Below are positions 28,201 to 38,745 of a DNA stretch of 64,000 nt, piece after piece. The notes below the pieces were generated by a model. The model was not told the DNA's origin and searched no databases. It was given only the letters and a program-made list of their open reading frames with translations. How positions within the stretch are numbered: position 1 is the stretch's first letter; every line of letters starts with the position of its first letter. The position numbers and the translations under genes were made by a program. Source of the stretch: Aphidius gifuensis (Eukaryota; Arthropoda; Insecta; Hymenoptera; Braconidae); NCBI RefSeq assembly GCF_014905175.1, contig NC_057789.1, positions 24,858,555-24,922,554 on the forward strand, written 5' to 3'.

Positions 28201-28471
28201 TTACCAAATTATCCTTTTGTCAATTGTTTTTTTGCTATTTTTAAACACTGGAATATTTTTTTTTTCTGTAACAAGAGTACCAGCAACGTCAGATACAGGA
28301 GCAATTTTTTTATCTCCCGGTAATTTTAGAACCTTTTTATTGGAATTAGGGGCACGTGTTATCTTTTTTTTTTTATAACAAAAATGACATCATCAATATC
28401 ATTAAGGTGTCATCACACACTTTAGAAAAATACCTCTAGTTTGTATGATGATCGTTTGAGGTCTCTTGGTG
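28201..28471 (-). CDS. Unidentified small spliced reading frame (3' end)
   Basis: Two minus-strand exons can be read: 28471-28434 and 28362-28201, separated by a 71-nt GT-AG intron (28433-28363). Joined, they encode a basic tail containing PRDLKRSSYKLE, NKKVLKLPGDKKIAP and a C-terminal KRIIW before TAA. Phase is kept across the junction. Upstream, the acceptor GGAG|CACC needs a phase-1 exon; a frame open from about 28680 to 28580 (YVKLTNYAGG) could supply it through GCTG|GTGG or GGTG|GTGT, but no start codon is clear. The gene would lie wholly between TTC4 and Got1. I do not recognise the protein; it may be a fast-evolving lysine-rich nuclear protein or a relic. Confidence 0.4.
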
Positions 28472-28765
28472 CTCCAATAAAAAATAAAAATATAAAAAAT
28501 TAAATTAAGCACTTCAAAGCACTTGACAACTAAAACGTCATTAATAAAATTGATCATCATTCATTAAATTTGTATCAACTACACCACCAGCATAATTTGT
28601 AAGTTTAACATAAAAAAAAATTAAACATTTTGCTTCATTTTTTGATTCATAAATAAATCTAATTCAAAATGAATTATTTAAAAATTTATAATTATTTATT
28701 GTTTAAATAGATTAACTAAAGTAATTTAATTTTTTATCAATTATCAATTTAGATAAACAATAATC

Positions 28766-30564
28766 ATGTCGACAAGCAGATTTACTGGTATTGAAGTTGG
28801 ACCACCAATTGAAATATTTGCTTTAAATAAAATCTACACTGATGATTCATTTGAACAAAAAGTAAATCTAACAATTGGAGGTATGTATTTAAAAATCATA
28901 TTAACTCAATGATTATTTATCAAACAAATTTATTATGAAATTATTATTAAAAAAACAAGTTAAAGATAACAAGAGAAAGTTATTTTTATGATGATAATAT
29001 TATTAAAACATAACATATTTACAATAATATGATATTGACCTTGCTGGACCTCACACGACATGTAGATGTCAGTTAAAAAATATTGTTACATAATCATTTA
29101 CGTATCTGGAATATTTATTATCAAATTTATTTATTAAACAAGCATTAATTACAATTAATTTAATTTTTATAATTTAAGCATACAGAACAAATGATGGCAA
29201 ACCTTGGGTTTTACCAGTTGTTAAAAAAGTTGAAAAATTACTAGCTCATGATGAGCTACAAAATCATGAGTATCTTCCAGTTCTTGGTCTTGATGCATTT
29301 AGTAAATCAGCAGTTGAAATGTTACTTGGTAAAAAATCATCATCAATTATTGAAGGTAGAGCATTTGGAGTACAATGTTTATCTGGTACTGGATCATTAA
29401 GAGTTGGAGCTGAATTTCTTTCACGTATTCTTAAATATGATACTGTATATTACAGTTCACCATCATGGGGTAAGAAAAATTATCATCATCATCAATTTCA
29501 AGCATTGATAATAGCTTAATTTGTTAATATTAATTTACAGAAAATCATCGTCTTATTTTTGTTAATGGTGGTTTTAAAAATACTCACGAGTACAGATACT
29601 GGAATCAAACTGGAAGAAATATTGATTTTGATGGAATGATTGAAGATTTAAGTAATGCATCTGAAAATTCAGTTGTTATATTACATGCATGTGCACATAA
29701 TCCAACTGGTTGTGATCCAACTCCAGAACAATGGATGAAAATTGCTGATGTTATTGAAGAAAAAAAATTATTTACATTCTTTGATAGTGCTTATCAAGTA
29801 CGTAATATTATTTTATACTTAAAGTGATTATTAATTAATCAATTTATTTAATTTTTAAATAGGGTTTTGCTACTGGTAATTTAGAAAATGATGCATTTGC
29901 TGTACGTTTATTTGCTGAACGTGGAATTGAATTTTTTTGTGCTCAAAGTTTTGCTAAAAATTTTGGTCTTTATAATGAACGTGCTGGTAATTTAGTTGTT
30001 CATATGAATAATACAAATGAAGTTATACAAACAAAATCACAATTGACATTAATTGTCAGAGGAATGTACAGTAATCCACCAAATCATGGAGCTCGTATTG
30101 TTGCAACTGTACTGGGAAATGAAGACTTGTATGAAGAATGGTAAATGTTTAATTAAAAACAATTAAAAATAACAATTAATAATTGTTTAATGTATTGTTT
30201 ATAGGAAGGATCATATTCGTACAATGTCTGGAAGAATTAAGGAAATGAGAAAAGCACTTTATGATCATCTTGTATCACTCAAGACACCTGGTAATTGGGA
30301 ACATATTTTAAATCAAATTGGAATGTTTTCTTACACTGGAATGTCAGGTAATTAACTAACTATTATTTTAATATTATATATTGATGCTAATTGTTTTTAT
30401 TTTCAATATTTAAAGAACGCCAAGTTGAATATCTCAAGAGTCATTATCATATCTACATGCCTCGCAGTGCTCGAATGAATATGTGTGGTTTAAATGAAAA
30501 AAATGTTGAATATGTTGCAAATGCATTCAACAAAGCAGTCAATGAATTTCCACATAATGTTTAA
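28766..30564 (+). CDS. Got1: Aspartate aminotransferase, cytosolic (Got1)
   Basis: Six exons: 28766-28880, 29179-29469, 29541-29797, 29863-30140, 30205-30347 and 30416-30564; 1233 nt, 410 residues, the normal length. The enzyme is PLP-dependent and interconverts aspartate plus 2-oxoglutarate with oxaloacetate plus glutamate. Visible family features: the substrate/PLP loop HNPTGCDPTPEQW, the DSAYQ motif, and SFAKNFGLYNERAGN, where Lys253 would form the PLP Schiff base (Lys258 of pig enzyme). There is no N-terminal targeting presequence (starts MSTSRFTGIEVGPP), which points to the cytosolic rather than the mitochondrial isozyme. The C-terminal substrate-arginine loop, usually PSGRIN, reads PRSARMN, with Arg381 placed like Arg386. 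It is tail-to-tail with SMIM8. Confidence 0.97.
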
Positions 30565-31126
30565 TTATTTTTAAATAATTAAAACAAGCATAAATTAAAA
30601 ACAACCAAAATAATTGAGTTATAAAAGATATTGTTGATTAGAATATTTAATAATTAATTTTAATCAAGTACAAAAATACACACCCCACCAATAATTAATG
30701 TTTAAAAATGTTAAATTGTTTTTTAATTTGTAAATTTGTGCCAAGGTTTAGCACATTTTAATAGTGGACAACAAACAAAAACATTGATGATTCATCAATT
30801 TTTCTGTTAAAATAATAGCAATAATACAAATTTAAATTTGTAAAATTGACCAATTAATAAATGTTTTATGTAAAAATAAAATTATTTAAATATTAATGAT
30901 AGATTGTTAATATTTTTTTCTATTAATTTATCAATTTAATGATGCAATTTACCTTTTTTTTTCAGCAAATTAAATAAAAAACAATGGCAATTTTAAAATC
31001 AAACAATATTTTTACTATGACAGTTGTTTTTTTTAATATTACAATATTGTATACATTATTTACAGAAAAAAAAATAGCTACATGTTGATAATGTCTTGAT
31101 GCTCTAAATAATAGAAATGCTTTATC
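30565..31126. other. Convergent 3' region between Got1 and SMIM8
   Basis: Non-coding and AT-rich, presumably both 3' UTRs. AATAAA-type words occur on both strands but are uninformative at this base composition. Confidence 0.5.
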
Positions 31127-31473
31127 TTACATTTCCCATTTTGATACTTTTTTTTTATAACTTTGTTTACCATCAGCTTCAATGGCAACATAATGTCCAC
31201 TGTTTTCATACTTTGATCTCATGTATAAAATATATCCTGAGCATCCAACTATTGAAATAAGACCTAGTCCCATCACCCATAAATTCTAAAATTTAAAATA
31301 ACAATTAAATAATACAATTTATTATATTTATTATGTTTTAAACTAACCGGTTTAATATACAATTCATAGTTAATTGCTCTAAAAAGTGTTGTACTTTTGA
31401 GTGATCGTAAACCATCACCTGGAGCAGGTTCTGCTGGTTTAGCAGTTGTCTGTTTAACTGTTTCATCAGCCAT
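31127..31473 (-). CDS. SMIM8: Small integral membrane protein 8 (SMIM8)
   Basis: Exons 31473-31348 and 31285-31127, joined in phase 0 across a 62-nt intron, encode 94 residues (human SMIM8 has 97). The family signature is clear: TTLFRAINYELYIKP at about residues 28-42, immediately followed by one transmembrane helix (about 43-63), and a C-terminal tail with HYVAIEADGKQSY and a terminal SKWE. The N-terminus is proline/alanine-rich and presumably disordered. Function of the family is poorly known; it is a conserved single-pass membrane protein. The start is the first ATG and lies 185 bp from the divergent JMJD7 start, so they probably share a promoter. The second exon is too short for an ORF scan to find on its own. 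Confidence 0.93.
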
Positions 31474-31658
31474 AATTTATCTGTCAATAAATATCACTGT
31501 CTCAATCAGTCTCAATATAAAAACATCAAGGCACTCTCAAAACCAGTCCACCAACTCACGTGTTTATTGTTGTTGTTGTTTTTTTATGTTGTTGTTCTTC
31601 AATATCCAGGACACTGTTTACCAATCCAATAACATCAACAGCCAAAAATCAAATTACA
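31474..31658. promoter_or_regulatory. Short bidirectional promoter between SMIM8 and JMJD7
   Basis: Only 185 bp separate the two start codons, and both 5' UTRs must fit inside. There are two direct TCTCAATCAGT/TCTCAATATA words near 31499-31520 and initiator-like TCAGT words, but no TATA box in a sensible position on either strand. Inferred from geometry. Confidence 0.6.
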
Positions 31659-32843
31659 ATGAAAAATATTAATGATAAAATTGATACAGCATGTGAACTT
31701 TTATCCAAAGAAGCTGCAGGTATGTTTGAAATAAAAATTAAACTAAAATTTCTAACCTCGAAATTAAATTGATTTAATTTATTACAGAACTCTACTTGCC
31801 AAAAAAAATAGCTGAAATTGATGCATCAATTGAATCAATTGATCCCTTTGATTTTTATCGTAATTATGTATCAAAAAATATACCTTTATTAATTAAAAAT
31901 GGAGTTAAAAATTGGCAAGCTTATGAAAAATGGAATATTAATTATTTTCGTGAAAAATTAAATGATAAAATTGTCACAGTTGCTGTAACACCAAATGGAT
32001 ATGCTGATGCAGTTACACTTGATTTATCATCAGGAAATAAATATTTTACAATGCCTGAAGAAAGATCATTAAAAATGACAGAATTTTTAGATAATTTAGA
32101 TAATCCAAATGACAATGAAATTTTTTATATTCAACAACAAAATTCAAATTTTCAAAGCTGTTATTATGAGCTATGGAAAGATGTTGATTGTCATCTGAAA
32201 TGGGCTAATGATGCATTTGGACAAGATCCAGATGCTATTAATTTTTGGATGGGTGATGGAAGAGCAATAACATCCAGCAAGTATTTTTATTTTATTAAAT
32301 CGAAATTTTAGAAAAAAACAAACAAATTTTAATAAAACTTTGAATTTTATATTTTATCTAGTGCATAAAGATCCATATGAAAATATTTATTGTGTAATAT
32401 CAGGAGAAAAAGAATTTACATTACATCCACCAACAGATTTACCATGGATTCCATATGAAAAATATCAATCAGCAATTTATAAAAAAGTAAATGACAATTG
32501 GAAAATTGATCCAATTGAATCAAATGGTTCAACTGATGATGATGATAAAATACCATGGGTATCAGTGGATCCATTGAAGCCAGATTATCAAAAGTAAATA
32601 TACACTCATTATATTAATTTAAAAAATAATATTAATTAATTAATTAATTTTAGATATCCAAAATATAAAAATGCAACGACAATCAAAGTCAAAGTTGAAG
32701 CTGGTGATGTTCTTTATCTTCCTGCACTCTGGTTCCATCATGTTCAACAATCTCACAGCTGTATTGCAATTAACTACTGGTACGACATGGAATACGATAT
32801 AAAATATGCATATTTTAAAACTCTAGAAGCTTTAACTCAATAA
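31659..32843 (+). CDS. JMJD7: JmjC-domain protein JMJD7 (lysyl hydroxylase / endopeptidase)
   Basis: Four exons, 31659-31719, 31788-32276, 32362-32593 and 32654-32843, encode 323 residues (human 316). JMJD7 is an Fe(II)/2-oxoglutarate-dependent (3S)-lysyl hydroxylase of DRG GTPases and has also been described as a histone-tail endopeptidase. The cupin/JmjC core is well conserved: FWMGDGRAITSMHKDPYENI with His185 and Asp187 as two iron ligands, CVISGEKEF, then GDVLYLPALWFHHVQQ, where His289 or His290 is the third ligand, and NYWYDMEYDIKY. The second intron starts with GC, not GT (TCCA|GCAAGT); only this reading joins TS to MHKD, while the nearby GT at 32281 would give a stop two codons later. 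The gene is head-to-head with SMIM8. Confidence 0.96.
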
Positions 32844-33565
32844 AACAACAAAAGAAACTTAACAAAAACTATTTTCTTTTTTTTTTTTTTATTAAACCAT
32901 TTATATTATCCATTATTTATTATCATACTGCACAATTTATATTATCATCATCATCATCAATATTTAAAATCTAATATTCGAATAATATTTTACAACTAAA
33001 ATACACACAATTTTAATTTTTTATTTTCTTCTTACGTTAATTTATCAAAGAAAAACAAATTTGAATTTTTCGTCATTTCTTTTTTTTTTTATATTTTTTA
33101 AAAAATACTGACAAATCCAAATTTAATTATTTATATATATAAAAAAAAGGAGCCTTTATTATCTATATAATATTTATTAGATATTATCTAAAACTAATGA
33201 GATTATTTAAATATTGGAATTGAGAATGAAAAAAAAAAATCTGTCAAAATTAAAATAAACATTTTTAGAAAAATGTGTACAAATTATTTTTTAAATTCGA
33301 AATGAATAGTATAATTATATTTGTAAATGATTAATATAATAATAATATTTAAAAATGATTTAAATTTGTGCATTTAATGTTTATTTATATGTTTTTTTCT
33401 AATAATTATTAATATTATAAATTAAATGCATTAACGCCGATAGGATTTGACATATTTGGATTTTAATAAACGTGCATGTAATTTACGTTTTTTTTGATAC
33501 GTCGATATTGGTGATGATGAGGATGATGATGATGATGAATCAATCGACGAATCATTAATTAATTT
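32844..33565. other. Convergent 3' region between JMJD7 and the zinc-finger gene
   Basis: AT-rich, with long A and T tracts; no reading frame of interest. A GATGATGATG run at 33512-33537 immediately flanks the stop codon of the zinc-finger gene and would be in its 3' UTR. Confidence 0.5.
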
Positions 33566-36094
33566 TCAGGCCATTTCATAATCTTCATCATCATCATCTT
33601 CAAATTCACTCATTGTTCTAAATGCACGTTTACCATAAACAGGTGCATGTTGAGTTTCATACATTTTACGATTTTCCAAATAACGTTTATAATTACTTTC
33701 ACGTTTTCTTCTTTGTTCTTCAGCTTGTTGACGCATTCTCTCTGGATTAACATGTGATGTAACCATATGTCTTGTCAATGAACTCATGAATTTATATGTT
33801 ATTCCACAAACATCACATGATAAAATTTCATCTGGTGTTTCTTTTTTACTATTAGTCTCAACCTGTTGAATCAACAAACAAACAAATTAATTATTTAAAT
33901 AATTTACAATTACAATTAAATAATAAATAAAAATAAAAAACAAAAAGCAAGTTGATCCATTTGTATTTAAAGAAAAAAAAAAAACTATTTAATTATTTTT
34001 TTTCTTTTTGACAAATTAAAAACAACCAGGATTCACAAAAAAATTAATTCTAAAAGGATTTACATTTCTTTTTTTTTTTCAAATAAAAATAATAAAATTG
34101 GAATATGGAAAAAAATAAAAAAAAAAAAAAACCTTTTAAAATTAATTATTAAAAATGAATTAAACAACTCACCGGTTGTTTTCCATTTCCCGGCTGTTCA
34201 TGGACCAACAAATGCCGATGTAGATTATTCAAACGATTAAATTCTCTTCCACAAACCTCACACTTGTGTTTTTTATCTGGATCATGACTTGATCTTTTAT
34301 GTATAGCTAAATCTTGTGCAGTAATAAATGATTTTGAACATAAATTACAATGAAAATTTTTAGGTTCACCAGCAAGATGTGATTTTTCATGTTTTTCAAG
34401 TGTATCTTTATCCATAAATCTACGTGCACAATAAATACATGGTAATGGTTTTGAATTTGGATTATGATCAATCATATGACGACGTAATATTTCTTTTGTT
34501 GGAAATAATTTATAACATTCTAAACATGAAAATGGACGATCACCAGTATGCATTTTACGATGTGTTGCTAATGAATTTTGATCTGGAAATTTTTTATCAC
34601 ATAAATCACATGGAAAATTACGTACAGTTATATCTTCTTCACGTGCATGTTTCAATCTTCTATGTTTTAATAAATGTGTATGTGATTTAAATGTTCTATG
34701 GCATATTTCACATTTTAAACTATCATTTGTTGGTATTATAACTTGTGTTCTTTTTAATCCATTTTCATCTTCAGATATTATTAATGATATTTCAACTGTA
34801 TTATTATCATTTTCATTATCTATATCATTACCAATATTATTATCATCTTGTAATACTTGATTATTTTGATTTTCATAATCTTGAATTGCCATTTGTTCAT
34901 CAGCAGTTGCTTCTTGTTCATCACTACTTGTATGAAATTCATAATTACCATCTTCAGTCATATAAACTAAACGCATTTTACCATTTTCATCTTCAAAATA
35001 TAAATTATTTTGTTCATCCTGAAGTAAATATACTTGCTGAAATACAAAAAAATACAAAAAATTAAATTTAACATTAGCTTTTATCAAAATAGTATTTATT
35101 TTACCTCGGGATTTTCATTTGATTGTTCTTGTTCAAGTTCATCAGTAACAATATTATCAGTTGACTCTTCCCATTGTTGTTGATCTTGTTGTTGTTGATC
35201 TTGTTGTTCATCAGTATCAAGTACTTGTTCATCAAAATACTGTTCATTTTCATTGTATGTTTGTGCAACATAATATGTTCTCATATCATCACCCTCATAA
35301 TAAACTGTTCCCTCAATTGGTACTGTACCATCATCAAGTTTTTCCATTCTAAAATTAGCACCTTCATCATTTTTCTTTTTATTATTTGTACCAAGAACAG
35401 TATACACCAAATTATTTTCTGTATTTTTAACAATTTCATGTGGATTTTCATCTTCATATTCATCTTGTTCAACAAGTGTTTGATTTATTTCACCATCAAC
35501 ATTATTATCCATATCATCTTCATCATCATGACGAGGTATTTGCATTTGTTGCTCATATTGAACTGTATTTTTAGATTTTTTAGAACGATATAATTTTGTT
35601 GATGAACCATTACTTATTATTTCATTTTTAATTTGTTTAATTGATTGTTGTTGTTGTTGTTCTCCAAGAGGATCATTATTTTCATCCTCTTGCCATTCTT
35701 GATAAGTAACAACAGCATCATAACTATTTGCATTATCACCATTTAATTGTTCATCATGTTGTTTAACATCAGTTTCTTGTTCTCCAAGTGAATCCATTGA
35801 TTCAACCATTGCCTCAATACTTTGTTCATTTCCTTCAGCCAATTCTTCTTTTTCTTCTTCAAGTATTTCAGTAACATACTCTGTTTCACCATCATCCTCA
35901 ACATATTCACCTTCAGCATATTCTTCACCCTCATCAACTTCAATTTCTTCTTCAATTATTTCAATTTCTTCTTCAATTTCCTCTTCAAATTCTTCAGTTG
36001 TATATTTTATTTCTTCTTTTTCTCCATGAACAACACCATCACCACCACCAGCATCTTTTTCCTCCAATATTGCTTGGAGTTCTTCAATCTCCAT
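33566..36094 (-). CDS. Acidic C2H2 zinc-finger protein, seven fingers
   Basis: Three exons, 36094-35105, 35036-34173 and 33862-33566, all joined in phase 0, give 716 residues. Residues 1-330 form a very acidic, Glu/Gln-rich and probably disordered region (for example EEEIEEEIEIIEEEIE). Six classical C2H2 fingers lie at about 439-610: CEICHRTF, CDLCDKKF, CLECYKLF, CIYCARRF, CNLCSKSF and CEVCGREF; the seventh, CDVCGITY, starts at about 634 in the last exon. A basic KR-rich helix and a very acidic C-terminus (EFEDDDDEDYEMA) follow. This suggests a nuclear DNA-binding transcription factor with an acidic activation-like region. No MADF, ZAD or BTB domain is visible. The orthologue is not identified. 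The minus strand has the donor-like GGTAGG just 5' of the ATG region, so further noncoding exons are possible. Confidence 0.9.
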
Positions 36095-37022
36095 GATTAA
36101 TTAATTTAGGTAGGTAATACAAAAATCCTTAAAAAAAAAAACAAAACAAATTTATAGATTTTAATATTAATTATTCTCAAAATAACAACAACAATAACAA
36201 TCATTAACAATTATTAATAATACATAATTTTTATGTCAAAAATAAAAAAAAGGTTAAAGTACAAACAAGCAGTGAAAACTTGTACATGAAAATTGCCAAA
36301 AGGTAGCACGATGAGCGTTAGTCATTAAATACCGTAACAAAACCTCAAAATTACAAACGTGTTTAATAATTAAGATATTAATTAAATCAACAACAATAAC
36401 ATATATATAATCAAAATATTTATACATTTGACAATAATAAAAAATAAAATTGAAAATTTAGATAAAGGCGGTTTAAGCAGTCGGTACGTGTATGCCTTGT
36501 ATTTATCAACGGACAGCAAAATGGCTACATAAATTGTAATCTCTCCCTCAAAAGCCGTTTGTTAATTTTAGTCACTTTTTTAATTACTAGTAACAAATAA
36601 ACATAAACAATATTATTGATATAATGTTTGTATTAACATACCTTGTTTGTAATTAACATCAATTATGTGTAAGATGTGAATTGGATTTAATGTAATTGTT
36701 AATAATTATTACTCGGTCGATACGCGGCCATTGAGTGACGCCGTTATGAAATTGAGTGAAATGAGCCAATTATTTGTCTTGTTGTTAACAAAAATATCCC
36801 TAATATATTCATCAACAATTTTCACCAATCAAGCATCAAGTTTACTAGGTACTTTTTTTGTTATTCAAATTGAACGGCGCGCGCATTTATATCCCGCCAT
36901 TTTAAAATTCTTGTATTAATTAATTGACAGGATAGCAATGTTTTTGTTGTTGGTAAAACAATAAACAATTAATTCATTGTTGTTGGATTTATACTGTGGT
37001 ACCTATATTTTTTTTTATTATT
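36095..37022. promoter_or_regulatory. Divergent promoter region, zinc-finger gene and SMIM30-like gene
   Basis: The 0.9-kb spacer between two divergent starts contains CpG-richer promoter-like blocks at 36470-36560, 36715-36750 and 36870-36905. TCCCGCCA at 36892-36899 matches an E2F-type core, with GGCGCGCGC just upstream (36876-36884). GGCCATTGAG (36728) and AAAATGGCTAC (36519) resemble YY1 half-sites. The plus frame at 36731-36919 has no recognisable homologue and is treated as 5' leader sequence. Sites are read by eye, so function is inferred. Confidence 0.4.
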
Positions 37023-37199
37023 ATGTTGTTGATTTTGGTGGTTGGAGTTTTTTCAATGTTTGATTTTGTCGCGGCGTCAAGTGGATTTGATTTTGGCGAT
37101 GGTTTGGCATTAATTGTTGGATTGATAATTGCATTAATTGCATTTTTTGCTTGTATGGGTGCATATGCCAGACGGAGATCTCAATTTGATGCGATTTGA
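37023..37199 (+). CDS. SMIM30: SMIM30-like micropeptide, single-pass membrane protein
   Basis: A 58-codon single-exon frame. Residues 1-18 are hydrophobic (signal-peptide-like), followed by SSGFDFGDGLALIVGL and a hydrophobic helix, then FFACMGAYARRRSQ at the C-terminus. The order GD-x-hydrophobic helix-ACxGxYARRR matches vertebrate SMIM30 (59 residues), where the corresponding region ends ACLGVYARKR. SMIM30 is an ER-associated microprotein described in cell-growth signalling. The ATG at 37023 was chosen because upstream in-frame codons back to 36996 contain no other ATG. Divergent from the zinc-finger gene. The assignment rests on the short C-terminal motif, so it is less certain than the larger genes. 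Confidence 0.75.
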   Translation: MLLILVVGVFSMFDFVAASSGFDFGDGLALIVGLIIALIAFFACMGAYARRRSQFDAI

Positions 37200-37550
37200 T
37201 GTAATAGTTTAGGAGGTATGAAAAATATTTTTAAATGGAATTTTTTAAATTATATTTGTATTAATTTTTCTTGGGGTTTTTCGATTTTCAGATTAAATTT
37301 CAAGATATAAATTAGAAAAGAATGTTTACCATGATGTTTGTATTGTTGTTAACAAATGTGAATTATATATTTTTATATTGATATAATTATAAAATAAACA
37401 TTTTTTAAAATTGTTTATATAAAGTATATTTATTGTTTTAATTAAAATATTTGAGGTATTTGGTGATTCTGAAAATTTTTATAGAGATGAGATACATTAT
37501 TTAATGAATTAATGCCTGATCCAGATAATGAATTATAATAAATGTATAAC
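37200..37550. other. 3' region of the SMIM30-like gene
   Basis: AT-rich and non-coding, presumably 3' UTR and flank; AATAAA occurs at 37393. The interleaved repeat block begins directly after it. Confidence 0.45.
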
Positions 37551-37552
37551 TT

Positions 37553-37785
37553 GAGAATTATAAACCTCGTTGCTTATTATAGTTGTCTATTACAAGAATT
37601 AATTTTATTTTCAAATTTCACCGGACGAATGTTGAATTTTATTAGAGAAATACAAAATAAGGAAGGCAAACTTTAAAAAACAAAATACCTCTTTGCTTAT
37701 TATAGTTGCCTAATATAAGAATTAATTTTTTTTTTTTTTAATTTCGCCGGAAGAACTTTGAACTTTATTAGGAAAATAAGATATA
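37553..37785. repeat. Tandem repeat family A, left block (2 copies, about 122 bp)
   Basis: The marker GCTTATTATAGTTG occurs at 37572 and 37695 (123 bp apart). Each unit continues with CAAGAATTAATTTT, an AATTTCGCCGGA word, TTGAATTTTATTAGG and AAAATA-rich sequence, and ends near AACTTTAAAAAACAAAATACC. The same unit returns to the right of family B, after 38420. Confidence 0.85.
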
Positions 37786-37795
37786 GAGAATAATT

Positions 37796-38420
37796 TTTTC
37801 ACAGGATCATAGAATGAGCAAATAGGTAGTTTATTTTATTTCTGGTTCACCTCCTGAGTTACCTGCTCTCCTGATATTTTGAAAATAAATTTTATTTCTT
37901 TAAAAACAATTAGAAAAAAAATAGTGGCGACATTAATTTTTTAACAGGATCATAGAATGAGCAAAGAGGTATTTTATTTTATTTCTGGTTCACCTCCTGA
38001 GTTACCTGCTCTCCTGATATTTTGAAAATAAATTTTATTTTTTTAAAAACAATTAAAAAAAAATAGTGGCGAAATTAATTGTTTCACAGGATCATAGAAT
38101 GAGCAAGGAGGTATTTTATTTAATTTCTAGCTCACCTCCTGAGTTACCTGCTCTCCTGATATTTCGAAAATAAATTTTATTTCTTTAAAATCAATTAGAA
38201 AAAAAATAGTGGCGACATTAATTTTTTCACAGGATCATAGAACAGGCAAAGAGGTATTTTATTTAATTTCTAGCATACCTCCTGTGTTACCTGCTCTCCT
38301 GATATTTTGAAAATAAATTTTATTTCTTTAAAAACAATTAGAAAAAAAATAGTGGCGACATTAATTTTTAACAGGATCATAGAACAAGAAAAGAGGTATT
38401 TCATGTTATTTCTAGTTCAT
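37796..38420. repeat. Tandem repeat family B (4 full copies plus 1 partial, about 143 bp)
   Basis: The marker GGATCATAGAA starts at 37804, 37947, 38089, 38232 and 38374, a spacing of 142-143 bp. Each full unit contains GAGCAAAGAGGTATTTTATT, CACCTCCTGAGTTACCTGC, TCTCCTGATATTTTGAAAAT and AAATAGTGGCGACATTAAT. The fifth copy breaks off after about 45 bp and runs into family A. Copies differ by few substitutions, so the array is young. No protein frame is shared by all units. Confidence 0.92.
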
Positions 38421-38745
38421 ATAATAGGTATACTTCGAAAAACAAAATACCCCCTTCCTTATTATAGTTGCCTGATACAAGAATTAATTTTTTCTCGAAT
38501 TTCGCCGAGCAGACTTTGAATTTTATTAGGAAAATATAAAATAAAGAAGGTAAACTTCAAAAAACAAAATACCTCTTTGCTTATTATAGTTGCCTTATAC
38601 AAGAATTTTTTTTTTCGAATTTCGCCGGACGAATTTCGAATTTTATCAGGGAATAATAAATTAGAAGGGGTAAACTTTGAAAAACAAATAATACCTATCT
38701 TTTCTCATTATATTTTCTTCATACAAATACTCTATTTTTAGGATG
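38421..38745. repeat. Tandem repeat family A, right block (2 copies plus a decayed third)
   Basis: Units equivalent to the left block, with TTATTATAGTTGCC starting at 38459 and 38581 (122 bp apart) and a degenerate third unit near 38695-38745 (TCATTATATTTTCTTCATAC). AATTTCGCCG words lie at about 38496 and 38618. Together with the left block it flanks family B. Confidence 0.85.

Noticed and set aside
35161..36100. Plus frames opposite the zinc-finger gene exon 1
   Set aside because: Antisense of GAA/GAT-rich acidic coding sequence.
36731..36919. 62-codon plus frame before the SMIM30-like gene
   Set aside because: No homology recognised and it spans promoter-like motifs; treated as leader or promoter sequence.
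37553..38745. CRISPR-like or transposon terminal-repeat reading of the tandem arrays
   Set aside because: Units are contiguous without spacers, the genome is eukaryotic, and no transposase or inverted termini were seen.
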